From assembly GCA_965200805.1 (NCBI GenBank), contig OZ241384.1, positions 2,108,001 through 2,172,000 of the forward strand: DNA of 64,000 nucleotides, given 5' to 3'. How positions within the stretch are numbered: the stretch's first letter is position 1; every line of letters starts with the position of its first letter. This stretch comes from MPNP01 sp026709725 (lineage in GTDB: Bacteria > Pseudomonadota > Alphaproteobacteria > Rhodobacterales > Rhodobacteraceae). Made by a program: the position numbers and the translations under genes. This document shows, in pieces, positions 10,208 through 18,765 of the stretch. The notes under the pieces were generated by a model, which made no database searches, was not told the origin of the DNA, and was given only the letters and a program-made list of their open reading frames with translations.

Positions 10208-10226
10208 GCCCGCGCATTCTGCGGGC
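10208..10226 (+). terminator. Weak hairpin just after the array
   Basis: GCCCGC, a seven-base loop and GCGGGC form a 6-bp stem starting 8 bases after the last repeat. No T-run follows, so it would be at best a weak or Rho-assisted end for the pre-crRNA transcript. Confidence 0.25.
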
Positions 10227-10419
10227 GGAAACCGCTCTGGTTTGTGCTTTGACGCTGATGAATGTTCTGCCGTCCGCGGCTGGGGTGGGGACTCCGGCAT
10301 AATCATGTTGTTGCGGAGTGCTGAACGAAGTAAACCGGGGGAGAGTGGGGTGATGGCGGGACTGGAACCGGACTGTGTTCAGTGACGCATGGTGATGGGT
10401 CGGAAAGGGCAGGTTGAAT

Positions 10420-11790
10420 GTGTCTATACCGCAATCGGGCGGGACGGTCCTTGAGCATCGCGAGCAGCTGACGGAATATCTGGAGGCGGGCTGCAAGCCA
10501 CGCAGAGACTGGCGTATCGGCACCGAGCACGAGAAGTTCGGCTTCAATCTCAGGACCCGCGACCCGCTTCCGTATGATGGCCCCTGTTCCATTCGGGCCA
10601 TGCTGGAGGGGTTGCGGGATGCATTCGCCTGGCGGGAGGTCACTGAATCCGGCAATCTGATCGGCCTGACCAAGGATGGTGCCAACATCTCTCTTGAGCC
10701 GGGGGGGCAGTTCGAGTTGTCCGGGGCACCCCTGTCCACATTGCACCAGACCTGTGCGGAGGTCAGCACCCACCTTGTTGAAGTTCAGACAATCGCCCAG
10801 CGGATCGGTGCCGGATTCATTGGTGTCGGTGCCGCACCGGACTGGACCCATGCCCGGATGCCGGTCATGCCCAAGGGTCGATACCGGCTGATGACGGATT
10901 ACATGCAGGGTGCGGGCCGGAACGGGGTGACGATGATGTACCGGACATGCACCGTGCAGGTGAATCTCGACTTTGGCAGTGAAGCGGACATGGTCAGGAA
11001 ACTGCGTGTCGCTCTCGCCCTGCAGCCGGTTGCAACAGCCCTCTTTGCCAATTCACCCTTTTTTGAGGGTCGGCAGCTTGATGTGCTGAGCTGGCGCAGT
11101 CACCTCTGGCATGATGTTGATGCAGACCGGACCGGCATGCTGCCCTTTGTCTTCGAGCCGGGGTTCGGTTTTGATGCCTGGGTGGAATACGCCCTGGATG
11201 TCCCGATGTATTTCGTCTTTCGCGAGGGACGGTATCTTGATGCACGCGGGCTCTCGTTTCGGGATTTTCTCAGGGGCAGCCTGCCGGTTCTGCCGGGTGA
11301 GCTGCCGACAACGGCGGACTGGGCCGATCACCTGACCACGATCTTTCCCGAGGCACGAATCAAGACGTTTCTGGAAATGCGGGGGGCTGACAGCGGCCCC
11401 TGGCACCACATCTGCGCCCTTCCGGCCTTTTGGGTTGGCCTGCTCTATGACGGCAGCGTCCTTGATGCCGCCTGGGACCTGGTGAAGGACATGGATGCAG
11501 CAGCCCGGGAGGGTCTGCGCCGTGCCGCGTCCCGGGAAGGCCTGCGTGGTTCCAGCCATGGCTACCGGCTTCGGGATCTTGCCCGGACATGCCTTGATCT
11601 GGCCACGAACGGGCTGAAGGCCCGCAGGAGTGATCCGCTGGTTCCGACCGATGACAATGAGGACGTGTATCTTGCGCCCCTGCAGGAGATCCTTGCGACC
11701 GGGAAGACGCCGGCTGATCGCCTCCTCGAGATGTACCGCGGGGACTGGAACGGTGATCTTGACCGGATCTACGAGGACTGCCGGTATTGA
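10420..11790 (+). CDS. gshA: Glutamate-cysteine ligase (class 2, plant/alphaproteobacterial type)
   Basis: Catalyses the ATP-dependent joining of glutamate and cysteine, the first step of glutathione synthesis, in the cytoplasm. Hallmarks are RIGTEHEKFGF near the N-terminus, the substrate-binding ISLEPGGQFELSGAP segment, and MMYRTCTVQVNLDFGS in the middle. The length of about 456 residues fits the family. TTG (10414) and GTG (10420) are both in frame. GTG is preferred because AGG at 10411-10413 is then 6 bases upstream. The gene follows the CRISPR array and is convergent with plsY, with only 20 bases between the stops. Confidence 0.93.
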   Translation: MSIPQSGGTVLEHREQLTEYLEAGCKPRRDWRIGTEHEKFGFNLRTRDPLPYDGPCSIRAMLEGLRDAFAWREVTESGNLIGLTKDGANISLEPGGQFELSGAPLSTLHQTCAEVSTHLVEVQTIAQRIGAGFIGVGAAPDWTHARMPVMPKGRYRLMTDYMQGAGRNGVTMMYRTCTVQVNLDFGSEADMVRKLRVALALQPVATALFANSPFFEGRQLDVLSWRSHLWHDVDADRTGMLPFVFEPGFGFDAWVEYALDVPMYFVFREGRYLDARGLSFRDFLRGSLPVLPGELPTTADWADHLTTIFPEARIKTFLEMRGADSGPWHHICALPAFWVGLLYDGSVLDAAWDLVKDMDAAAREGLRRAASREGLRGSSHGYRLRDLARTCLDLATNGLKARRSDPLVPTDDNEDVYLAPLQEILATGKTPADRLLEMYRGDWNGDLDRIYEDCRY

Positions 11791-11810
11791 GGTTGCGGTG
11801 ATGAAGCCTG

Positions 11811-12431
11811 TCAGGATTTGGACCGGAAGGTGATTCTGGGCTCCGTGCCTTCAAGCAGGCGCATGATATTGCTGCGATGGCGATACCAGATGAGGGCTGC
11901 GAGGAGCAGGGACAGGACCAGAAGCGATGCATGACCCATCATGATCGCTGCAACCGGGAACACGGCTGTGGCTGTGAGGGCTGCGAGTGACGAGATGCGG
12001 AACAGAGCGGCCATGAGCAGCCAGACCAGCGCACAGAGCACCGCAGCGGCGGGGGCCAGGACTGCAATCACGCCGAAGAACGTTGCGACGCCCTTTCCAC
12101 CCCGGAACGCATGCCAGACCGGATAGAGGTGGCCCAGAAATGCAGACAGGGCCGCACACTGCATGGCGTCATCGGTGCCAAGGACTGTGGCCGTGGCAAG
12201 AACGGGAACCAGACCCTTTCCCATATCGAGGACCAGAGTCAGGAGAGCTGCCGTCCTGCTGCCGGTGCGGAGGACATTCGATGTTCCGATGTTGCCGGAG
12301 CCGATGCTGCGCAGGTCAGCAAGACCCATCAGCCGGGTCACAACGAGACCGAAGGCGATCGATCCGAGGAGGTAGGATCCGCCGGCAATGACGGCCAGGC
12401 TCATGACAGGTGTGACGAACTCAGGGGCCAT
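11811..12431 (-). CDS. plsY: Glycerol-3-phosphate acyltransferase PlsY
   Basis: Integral membrane enzyme that transfers the acyl group from acyl-phosphate to glycerol-3-phosphate, the first step of phospholipid synthesis. It shows the conserved loops GSIGSGNIGTSNVLRTG, LDMGKGLVPVL and FRGGKGVATFFGV, plus five or so hydrophobic segments. The ATG at 12431 (MAPEFVTPVM) overlaps the end of the preceding dihydroorotase-like gene by 11 bases, which suggests translational coupling. A longer reading to 12464 lies inside that gene and is less likely. Last gene of a pyrB-pyrC-plsY cluster. Confidence 0.93.
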   Translation of the reverse strand: MAPEFVTPVMSLAVIAGGSYLLGSIAFGLVVTRLMGLADLRSIGSGNIGTSNVLRTGSRTAALLTLVLDMGKGLVPVLATATVLGTDDAMQCAALSAFLGHLYPVWHAFRGGKGVATFFGVIAVLAPAAAVLCALVWLLMAALFRISSLAALTATAVFPVAAIMMGHASLLVLSLLLAALIWYRHRSNIMRLLEGTEPRITFRSKS

Positions 12432-13713
12432 CGGCAGGCCTTTCATAGACGATGGTGCCATCAATCAGGGTCCGCAGGATACGACCCTGCATCCTGTCTC
12501 CATCATACGGGGTGTTCTTGGATTTTGACTGAAGGGTAAACCGATCAAGGATGAAGGGTGTGTCTGTCTCGAACTGGATGATGTCCGCCGGTGCGCCGAT
12601 CCGGATGACCCCGCCTGTAAGACCGAAGCGCTGTGCCGGATTGCTGCTGAGCGACCGGAAGATATCCGGCAGCGTCAGGGCACCATCATGGTACAGTTTG
12701 AGGGCGGCGGGAAAGAGGGTTTCGAGGCCCGCAGCGCCACTGGCCGCCTCGGCGAAGGGGAGGCGTTTTGATTCTTCATCCTGGGGTGTGTGCATGGAAG
12801 AGATGATCCCAATCCGGTTTGCGGCCACAGCGGCAACGACCGCCAACCGATCATCCTCACTCCGCAGGGGCGGCTTGATCTTGAAGAAGGTTCGATAGTC
12901 CGCGACATCCAGCGCATTCAGGGTCAGATGATGGATTGAGACACCCGCACTCGCATCGACACCTGAACGGATTGCGCGCTCAAGGGTGGCCAGCCCGAGA
13001 TCCGTGGTCACCTGGTCGGCATGGTACTTGCATCCGGTGGCCTGGGCGAGCGAGAGATCCCGTTCCAGACCGATTTTTTCGGCAACCGGACTGACTGCCG
13101 GAAGGCCGCTGAGTGTCGCAAACTTGCCCGATGTCACCGCCGCACCATTCGAGAGCCAGGGATCCTGGGGGTGACCGACGACCAGTGCCCCGATCTGTTG
13201 GCAGTATTGCATGCAGTTGGCCATGACCCTTGAGTCGGCAACAAAGGAATCGCAGTCGGAGAAACCGATTGCACCGGCATCACTCAACAGGCCGATCTCG
13301 GCCAGCTCCTGCCCGTCACGCCCTTTTGTCAGCGTGGCCATGGGGCGCACCTTGACCGGTGTCGCTGCCAGTGCACGCCGGATGAAGAACTCAAGCATTT
13401 CCGGCTGGTCAATCGGTGGCGTCGTATCTGGCCGGGTGATCAGCGTTGTGATGCCGCCGTGGATGGCGGCCAGTCCGGCGGTGCGGAAACTCTCCTTGTA
13501 GCGCTCGCCCGGCTCGCCGATCTTGACTCCGGCATCAATGATGCCCGGTGCCAGATATGTCCCCCTGCAATCGATGCACTGATCGGTTGCATCCGGGGGC
13601 TGCTCCACCGCACCGAATGCGGCGATGATTCCATCCTTGATGACCAGATCTCCATCAAGAATCCTGCCCTCATCAGGCAGAATGATCCGGGCGCTGGTAA
13701 ATCGAATCGTCAT
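12421..13713 (-). CDS. pyrC: Dihydroorotase homologue lacking the HxH metal motif (probably non-catalytic)
   Basis: 430-residue amidohydrolase-fold protein aligned with multifunctional-complex-type dihydroorotases. Family features remain, such as the GLAAIHGGITTLITRPDT segment and the C-terminal PADIIQFE. At residues 60-69 the sequence is DAGVKIGEPG, where active enzymes have an HxH zinc ligand pair before REPG. The late TDHAPH motif that carries the catalytic aspartate reads SSMHTPQDEESK. Both changes argue against catalysis. In Pseudomonas an inactive PyrC-like protein supports aspartate transcarbamoylase assembly, and the position just after pyrB (56 bases between them) suggests a similar role. 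An active dihydroorotase would then be encoded elsewhere. Confidence 0.85.
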   Translation of the reverse strand: MTIRFTSARIILPDEGRILDGDLVIKDGIIAAFGAVEQPPDATDQCIDCRGTYLAPGIIDAGVKIGEPGERYKESFRTAGLAAIHGGITTLITRPDTTPPIDQPEMLEFFIRRALAATPVKVRPMATLTKGRDGQELAEIGLLSDAGAIGFSDCDSFVADSRVMANCMQYCQQIGALVVGHPQDPWLSNGAAVTSGKFATLSGLPAVSPVAEKIGLERDLSLAQATGCKYHADQVTTDLGLATLERAIRSGVDASAGVSIHHLTLNALDVADYRTFFKIKPPLRSEDDRLAVVAAVAANRIGIISSMHTPQDEESKRLPFAEAASGAAGLETLFPAALKLYHDGALTLPDIFRSLSSNPAQRFGLTGGVIRIGAPADIIQFETDTPFILDRFTLQSKSKNTPYDGDRMQGRILRTLIDGTIVYERPADGP

Positions 13714-13769
13714 CTGTTTCCATCACCCCCGACGAGACCCCATGGGTAGCCGTTCTGCCTGCAATCGCC

Positions 13770-14681
13770 CTACCGGCACAGCAGATCCATGACTGCCATC
13801 CGTGTTGCCACGCCAAGCTCAACCTGCCGCTGGATCACCGACACGTTGATGTCATCAGCGAGCAGACCATCAATTTCCACACCGCGGTTCATCGGCCCCG
13901 GATGCATGACGATCGCATCGGGACGGGCCGCCTCAAGCTTCTCGCGGTCGAGCCCGTACAGGTGATAGTATTCCCGGAATGACGGAATCAGGGCTGATTC
14001 CATCCGTTCTGTCTGCAGGCGGAGCATCATCACGATGTCGGCATCACGAATCCCTTCGGTGAGGGAATGGTGCACGGTCACTCCGATCTCGTGTGCCGAA
14101 TCGGGAATCAGTGTTCGCGGGCCGACCAGCCTGATCTGGTTGTTGAACTTGCCGAGCAGGTGGATGTTCGACCGGGCCACCCGGGAATGGCTGATGTCGC
14201 CACAAATCGCAATCCTGAGATCATGCAGGCGTCCCTTGGCCTGGCGGATCGTCAGGGCATCCAGCAGAGCCTGTGTCGGATGTTCATGACGACCATCACC
14301 GGCATTGATGACCGCACAGTTCACCTTCTCAGCCAGGAGGTTTGTTGCGCCGGACTGGTTGTGCCGAACAACCAGCAGGTCCGGCTGCATGGCATTCAGT
14401 GTCATTGCCGTGTCAATCAGGGTCTCACCCTTGCGCACCGAACTGGTCTGGACATCCATATTCATGACATCGGCACCGAGGCGCTTGCCAGCCAGTTCAA
14501 AACTCGCCTGTGTCCGGGTCGAGTTTTCGAAGAACATGTTGATCTGGGTCTTGCCGGCCAGCACATTGGACCGCTTGACCGACTGACGGTTGAGTGCGGT
14601 GTAACGGTCAGCGAGATCAAGGATTTCAACGATCCGGTCGGGAGACAGGGACGCGATTCCCAGCAGATTTCCACCTGTCAT
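13770..14681 (-). CDS. pyrB: Aspartate carbamoyltransferase catalytic chain
   Basis: Joins carbamoyl phosphate and aspartate in de novo pyrimidine synthesis. Motifs are FFENSTRTQASFE (carbamoyl phosphate binding), RHNQSGATNLLAE, HPTQALLDALTI and the C-terminal VMHPGPMNRGVEID. The ATG at 14681 (MTGGNLLGIASLSP) follows GGAG at a suitable distance and gives 303 residues, the normal size. The frame is open another 28 codons upstream, but that extension has no family likeness. First gene of the minus-strand pyrB - pyrC-like - plsY cluster. Confidence 0.94.
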   Translation of the reverse strand: MTGGNLLGIASLSPDRIVEILDLADRYTALNRQSVKRSNVLAGKTQINMFFENSTRTQASFELAGKRLGADVMNMDVQTSSVRKGETLIDTAMTLNAMQPDLLVVRHNQSGATNLLAEKVNCAVINAGDGRHEHPTQALLDALTIRQAKGRLHDLRIAICGDISHSRVARSNIHLLGKFNNQIRLVGPRTLIPDSAHEIGVTVHHSLTEGIRDADIVMMLRLQTERMESALIPSFREYYHLYGLDREKLEAARPDAIVMHPGPMNRGVEIDGLLADDINVSVIQRQVELGVATRMAVMDLLCR

Positions 14682-15209
14682 CACGAGGGGTCTCCATCCC
14701 TGACAGTACCAAACACGACCATCTTTACCCCCGTTGTTCGAAACTCTGTCCATTGCGGAATGCATGCATCAGTGATGTGAGAACTGCTTCCATGAATGAG
14801 CCGGAATCCGACTGCGTGCCTTCAACACGGACGTGACCGATTATGTCACCATTCCTTCTGCAAGTCCATAGAAGCGGGAGCGGGAATCAGGCCCTCAACG
14901 GCTTCGCAGTGCCCCGGAATCGTGCACCTTGAGCAGGGAGAAGGCAAGGTGACCGCTGCGTCGAGGGCGCCTGGCTCCACAGATCACGGCAGGCGGGCAG
15001 TCCAGGAGGACGACAACGCCTTGTCCGGGCAGGCGGTGGAGTTGACAGAGAAGGGCCTCCGGCACTTGGGATCCGCTCCTGTTGTCCGGCGTTGCCTTTC
15101 ACGGCCCGGCTCGGATCAGGTCTAGGTGTCCAATGATTTTGCGGGTTGGTACTGTCCCACCCTGAAACCTGCTTCCAGCAGGCCTTCAGGCACCCGGGCG
15201 TCGGTGCCC
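14682..15209 (-). other. Intergenic DNA, nothing recognised
   Basis: This stretch upstream of pyrB should contain the pyrB promoter. Only short overlapping reading frames occur, and none of them resembles a known protein. The part from about 14,880 onward is likely flanking or decayed insertion-sequence DNA, since it adjoins the transposase remnant. Confidence 0.4.
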
Positions 15210-15570
15210 GCGCATCGATCAGCCCCGTGACCCGCCCGATGTCATGCAGCGTATCCGTCAGGCCGGCCGCCATTGCCGGGGGTGACCCGAAGCGGAGAAT
15301 GGTTCCGCACATGGCTGGAGTGGACGAAGCAGAGGCCGGGCATGTGGATACAACCCCCGACCTTCCTGCCGAACGCGCTGGTCAGCCGCATGAACCGGCG
15401 CATCGACATCCGCACGGTCAGGTTCCGGTACTCTGCCTGGCCGGTCGGGACGTGACCCCGACCCGACCTGCCCTCAATCATACGGGCCCGTGCGCCACTG
15501 CATTCAGACGGGCCGTATTTGCGCGCGGGTGACCTCCGGCCGTCATCGCCATAGAGCCTGACCAGGCTGG
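15210..15570 (-). pseudogene. IS1-like transposase remnant, C-terminal part, frameshifted
   Basis: Two minus-strand frames together resemble the C-terminal third of IS1-type DDE transposases. The first (from about 15565) reads SLVRLYGDDGRRSP, then KYGPSECSGARARMIEG, EYRNLTVRMSMRRFMRLTSA and SPLRVTP. It then slips into a second frame with SPPAMAAGLTDTLHDI. This matches the family order ending in a conserved NLT.RM.MRRFTRLT block and a TPAMAAG tail. No N-terminal part or complete ends are visible, so this is a dead fragment. It marks the border of accessory DNA between pyrB and the ImmA locus. Confidence 0.7.
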
Positions 15571-15964
15571 GCATGGGTCGCACCCCCATTGCCATCAGTG
15601 CCATCAGGATTGCGATCAGGGGGGTGTTCATGGGCTCTCTCTGTCTCCGGACTCTCCGACCCGGACAAGGATATCAGGCTGGCACGGGTTGGCAATCAAG
15701 TGGCGCCAGGGCAAGAAGCATGGTCAGGATATGGACCCTGTATTTTTGCCAAAGTCTGGATTCGCCAAAAAACGGGGGCGGGCTGGAACGAAAACCCTTC
15801 ACTTCCAGCCGTCATATGATAGGGTGATGGTTGCCCGGTGTGGCCGTGTGTGTCAGAGTTTTTGCTTTGGCGTGGAGCTGGCGGCCCTCCCGGGCTGACA
15901 AAGCGATGTGATCCCGTCGGGTCTGTCCTTTCTCCGACCGGGACACTGCCGCCCATGCCCTCCG
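15571..15964. other. Intergenic DNA downstream of the ImmA gene, nothing recognised
   Basis: About 390 bases between the transposase remnant and the stop of the ImmA/IrrE gene. I found no gene-like frame, no strong hairpin and no repeat that I could tie to another part of the window. Confidence 0.35.
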
Positions 15965-16441
15965 TTAATCCGGAACACCGATCCTGATCGACATTGTGCT
16001 CCGGGAAACATTGAATATCCCTGCCAATCCGGGAATGTCATCAATGCCCCTTTCAAGTTCAGCCCTGATCAGGGGGGGCGGCATCAGGATATCGGCCGCC
16101 AATCGATTGGCTTCCCTCTCAAGCGCAGTGCTAAGCCCAGACCTGTACAACGCATCATCCGTTATCCCGTCGCCGATCCTGTCCTTGTGCAGGATAAAAT
16201 GAGCAATTTCATGGGCAACTGTGAACCGCTGTCGGTGCTCATGGTGATCGCCGTTTATGATGATTCTAAATTTATCTTTAGAATAACGTTGGATCAAACC
16301 AGATATGTTGTCAGGCCATACTTCAGGCTCTGTTTTAAAAACACGGAGACCTAAATCCTTGGCAATGGTTATGACGGGCACAGGAGGCTCATCTTGATGA
16401 TTTTCGATGATCTCCAACTGTTCGCTAAATGTCGGCATCAT
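15965..16441 (-). CDS. ImmA/IrrE family metallo-endopeptidase
   Basis: 158-residue zinc peptidase of the COG2856 family. The zinc motif is HEIAHFILH at residues about 76-84, followed by an EREANRLAADILMP helix that carries the third ligand region. The C-terminal FNVSRSTMSIRIG resembles the short helical tail of this family. Members cleave repressors, often phage or mobile element regulators, in response to stress. The start ATG overlaps by 17 bases the end of an upstream gene that is now split by an inserted element. The two once formed an operon in which the partner is a membrane coiled-coil protein rather than the usual XRE repressor. Expression may now depend on the element. Confidence 0.88.
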   Translation of the reverse strand: MMPTFSEQLEIIENHQDEPPVPVITIAKDLGLRVFKTEPEVWPDNISGLIQRYSKDKFRIIINGDHHEHRQRFTVAHEIAHFILHKDRIGDGITDDALYRSGLSTALEREANRLAADILMPPPLIRAELERGIDDIPGLAGIFNVSRSTMSIRIGVPD

Positions 16442-17744
16442 CTTTGACCTCCTTTATCTGTTCCGTATCGGCAGCTTCCTTGTGGTGGGATCTGGTGGTC
16501 TGGATACCATTTCCATCTTCCAGCTTTGAAAGTCTTTTTTCCAGTTGTGTGAATATTTTCTTAGGGCCCGTTGACACTCCCCCTGATCGATTCCGATTCC
16601 AGTGCTGTTCCAGACCCCGACAGCACGCCAAAGATGGCGGCATCATCCGGCAGGCGCAGATCCATGAATCCGGGCGGACCCAATACCCGCCCCGCCCCGC
16701 CGATTCAAGGTGACGCAGATCCATGAATCCGGGCGGACCCCTCCGCACCCGTCGCATGGGGGCCGGGATCGCGCCCCTCCGTCCCTTCATCGGGGCCATC
16801 CTCCGGCCCCGCCCCTGATCGCACGGGCGCACGGGCGCCCGCCGGCGCGTCCGGCGCCGGGCCGGGAACGGTGTGTTCGCGCGTCTGTTCACCGCCCTGT
16901 CGGCGGCGTTCGATCCCGAAGACGTCCGCGCCGGCGGCGCCACCCTCCGGCCCGTGCCGGGGCCGCCGGCGCCCCATCGGAATGCCGATGGGGGAGCACG
17001 CAGACGGGGGATCACACAGACGGGGGGCGGGCCATCGGCCGCCCAATGGAGATCAAGGGGGACGGGAGGGATCAGGGGGACGGGGGCGGCCCGACCCCCG
17101 GGAGCGTCGCCCGCACAGACGCTCCCGGCCCTCTCGTCCGCTTCACCATCCTCCCCGGTGGGGCCCATGACCCCATTCCGTCATCAGGGAGGGGGCGCGG
17201 ATGCGGCGCCGGACGGTCCGGGCTGCGGGGCCCGCATTGCGGGCGGGGCCCCTGATGCCGATGCCCCGCCCGCCGATCCTGACGCGCGGGGGATCAGGGC
17301 CGTCTCTTCCGGCCCGGAGGAGACGGACCGTGATGGGGAGCCTGACCGGGATCCGGAGGGCCGGCGGCACCCGATCGGGACCGTCTTCGCGAATGCGGGG
17401 CGTTCCGGGGGATTGCGGCCCGTTGAGTGTCAACGGGCCCTAGTCTCTTTGCCCGCTTCCTCTTTTGCTATCTTTTCAGACTTATCTCGAATGTAGCCGA
17501 AAGCAAAAAGTGCTCCCAATCCGAGCACAATTGCAATTACGGTCAATGTTGCAGAGACAAGATCAAGACGACCCAAAGAAACCGCAGCCTGCACCACATC
17601 CACATAGCGCTCACCGTCATCATCGGAACTCAAATAAACTAACCATTTCGCAGTATCTTCCGGTGCATGGAAACCATACAAAATCATGGAAAATAAAGCT
17701 GCGTTCACAACTCCGAAAGTACAAGACAACCACCTAAAAACCAT
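16425..17744 (-). pseudogene. Small membrane coiled-coil protein split by an inserted element
   Basis: The N-terminal part (17744 down to 17443) encodes two hydrophobic segments, MVFRWLSCTFGVVNAALF and VSATLTVIAIVLGLGALFAF, and then a charged stretch KSEKIAKEEAGKET. The C-terminal part (16561 down to 16425) continues KKIFTQLEKRLSKLEDGNG and ends in a charged tail. Removing bases 16564-17440 and one TA joins the two parts exactly in frame into 147 codons, i.e. a 146-residue protein. Its stop overlaps the start of the ImmA/IrrE gene. I do not recognise the family. A membrane anchor with a coiled coil beside ImmA suggests a sensor, a substrate or an anti-element function. Confidence 0.8.
16564..17440. 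mobile_element. 877-bp non-autonomous element with 16-bp terminal inverted repeats and TA target duplication
   Basis: The left end GGGCCCGTTGACACTC (16564-16579) is the exact inverse of the right end (17425-17440). TA stands on both outer sides (16562-16563 and 17441-17442). Excision with one TA restores a reading frame. The right end is also part of its own hairpin: GGCCCGTTGA, loop GTG, TCAACGGGCC (17417-17439). The interior is extremely GC-rich and holds a direct repeat (ATCCATGAATCCGGGCGGAC at about 16661 and 16719). It has frames in several directions but no transposase motif. TA duplication and GGG-type ends fit IS630 or the IS5/IS427 groups. It is probably moved in trans, or has lost its own gene. 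Confidence 0.85.
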
Positions 17745-17859
17745 GATGGGCCACCCTAATCATGACCCTTCGCAGGGTTCCGCATTTACGCGGAGGTATT
17801 CGCCAATGAAGCGGTCAGTATGTCTGGCAGGGTGGGACAGAATGTGATAGATCGCGGGC

Positions 17860-18765
17860 ATGACTGGAACGATAGACCCAACTCTTGATCAGCGGCAGGC
17901 CGCCATACAGCTTATGGAGTGGAACAGGCTTCTGGGGGCCGACGAAATCATGCCGCCCACGCCGAAGCCCCGTGCCCGGGAGGGTGTGGCGGAGATGCCG
18001 CTGGTCTCTGGTGATACCCGGCCCGCGGCACAGCCTGCGGCCGCAAAACTGCCGCCTGAATCGTCGCCAGCAGTACAGGGGGCGGCAGCGGGCCCGAAGC
18101 AGCCCCGACCGGAGAAACGCCAGTCAAAGTCATCCCGGAAGCCTGACCGGGATGCAGCGATCCGTCAGGCCGAGACGCTGGCCGGTGAAGCGCATGATCT
18201 TCCATCGCTGGCGGCGGCGATCGAGCAGTTTGAGCATTGTGCGTTTCGGCAGGAGGCGACCAATATGGTCTTTGCCGACGGCAACCCCGAGGCATGTGTG
18301 ATGCTCATCGGCGAGGCACCCGGGCAGGAGGAGGATCGGCTCGGGAAACCGTTCGTCGGGAAATCCGGTCAGCTGATCGACAGAATGTATGGTGAGATCG
18401 GGCTGTCCCGGACCGGGGAGGATGCGGCATCATCGCTCTATATCACCAATGTCGTCAACTGGCGACCCGAGGGGAACCGCCAGCCTTCTGAGGCCGAGAT
18501 CGCGATGTTCAAACCCTTTGTATTGAAGCACATCGCTCTTGTCGGCCCCCGGATCCTCATCCTGCACGGCAATCCGGCCTGCAGTGCGATTCTCGGTCGT
18601 GACGGCATCACCCGGTTACGGGGCAAGTGGGTTACGCATGAGAGGATTCCGCTCCTGCCAATGTTCCATCCGGCCTTTCTGCTGCGAAATCCGAGGATGA
18701 AGCGACTGGTCTGGAATGATCTGCTGATGATCAAGACAAAAATCAGGGAGATGTCGTGTGGGTGA
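17860..18765 (+). CDS. Uracil-DNA glycosylase, family 4 type
   Basis: Removes uracil from DNA in base excision repair. The C-terminal domain (residues about 115-301) has the active-site motif GEAPGQEEDRLGKPFVG, the segment YITNVVNWRPEGNRQP, and the late motif LPMFHPAFLLRNP. FEHCAFRQEATNMVFADGNP is the cysteine and substrate-pocket region, with one visible cysteine in the usual first iron-sulfur pair. The N-terminal 100 residues are proline- and alanine-rich linker, common in alphaproteobacterial members. The last 8 bases overlap the GTG start of moaB. Confidence 0.9.
   Translation: MTGTIDPTLDQRQAAIQLMEWNRLLGADEIMPPTPKPRAREGVAEMPLVSGDTRPAAQPAAAKLPPESSPAVQGAAAGPKQPRPEKRQSKSSRKPDRDAAIRQAETLAGEAHDLPSLAAAIEQFEHCAFRQEATNMVFADGNPEACVMLIGEAPGQEEDRLGKPFVGKSGQLIDRMYGEIGLSRTGEDAASSLYITNVVNWRPEGNRQPSEAEIAMFKPFVLKHIALVGPRILILHGNPACSAILGRDGITRLRGKWVTHERIPLLPMFHPAFLLRNPRMKRLVWNDLLMIKTKIREMSCG

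Noticed and set aside
5759..10302. Many reading frames on both strands with repeated GAFAPASLK, FCPGLIEA, MRPGQKPRIY or FNEAGAKAPDI peptides
   Set aside because: They are translations of the CRISPR repeat in its six frames with spacers between. Such peptides are known spurious annotations.
16425..17168. 247-codon minus-strand frame ending at the ImmA start
   Set aside because: Most of it lies inside the inserted element. Only its last 45 codons belong to the original disrupted gene.
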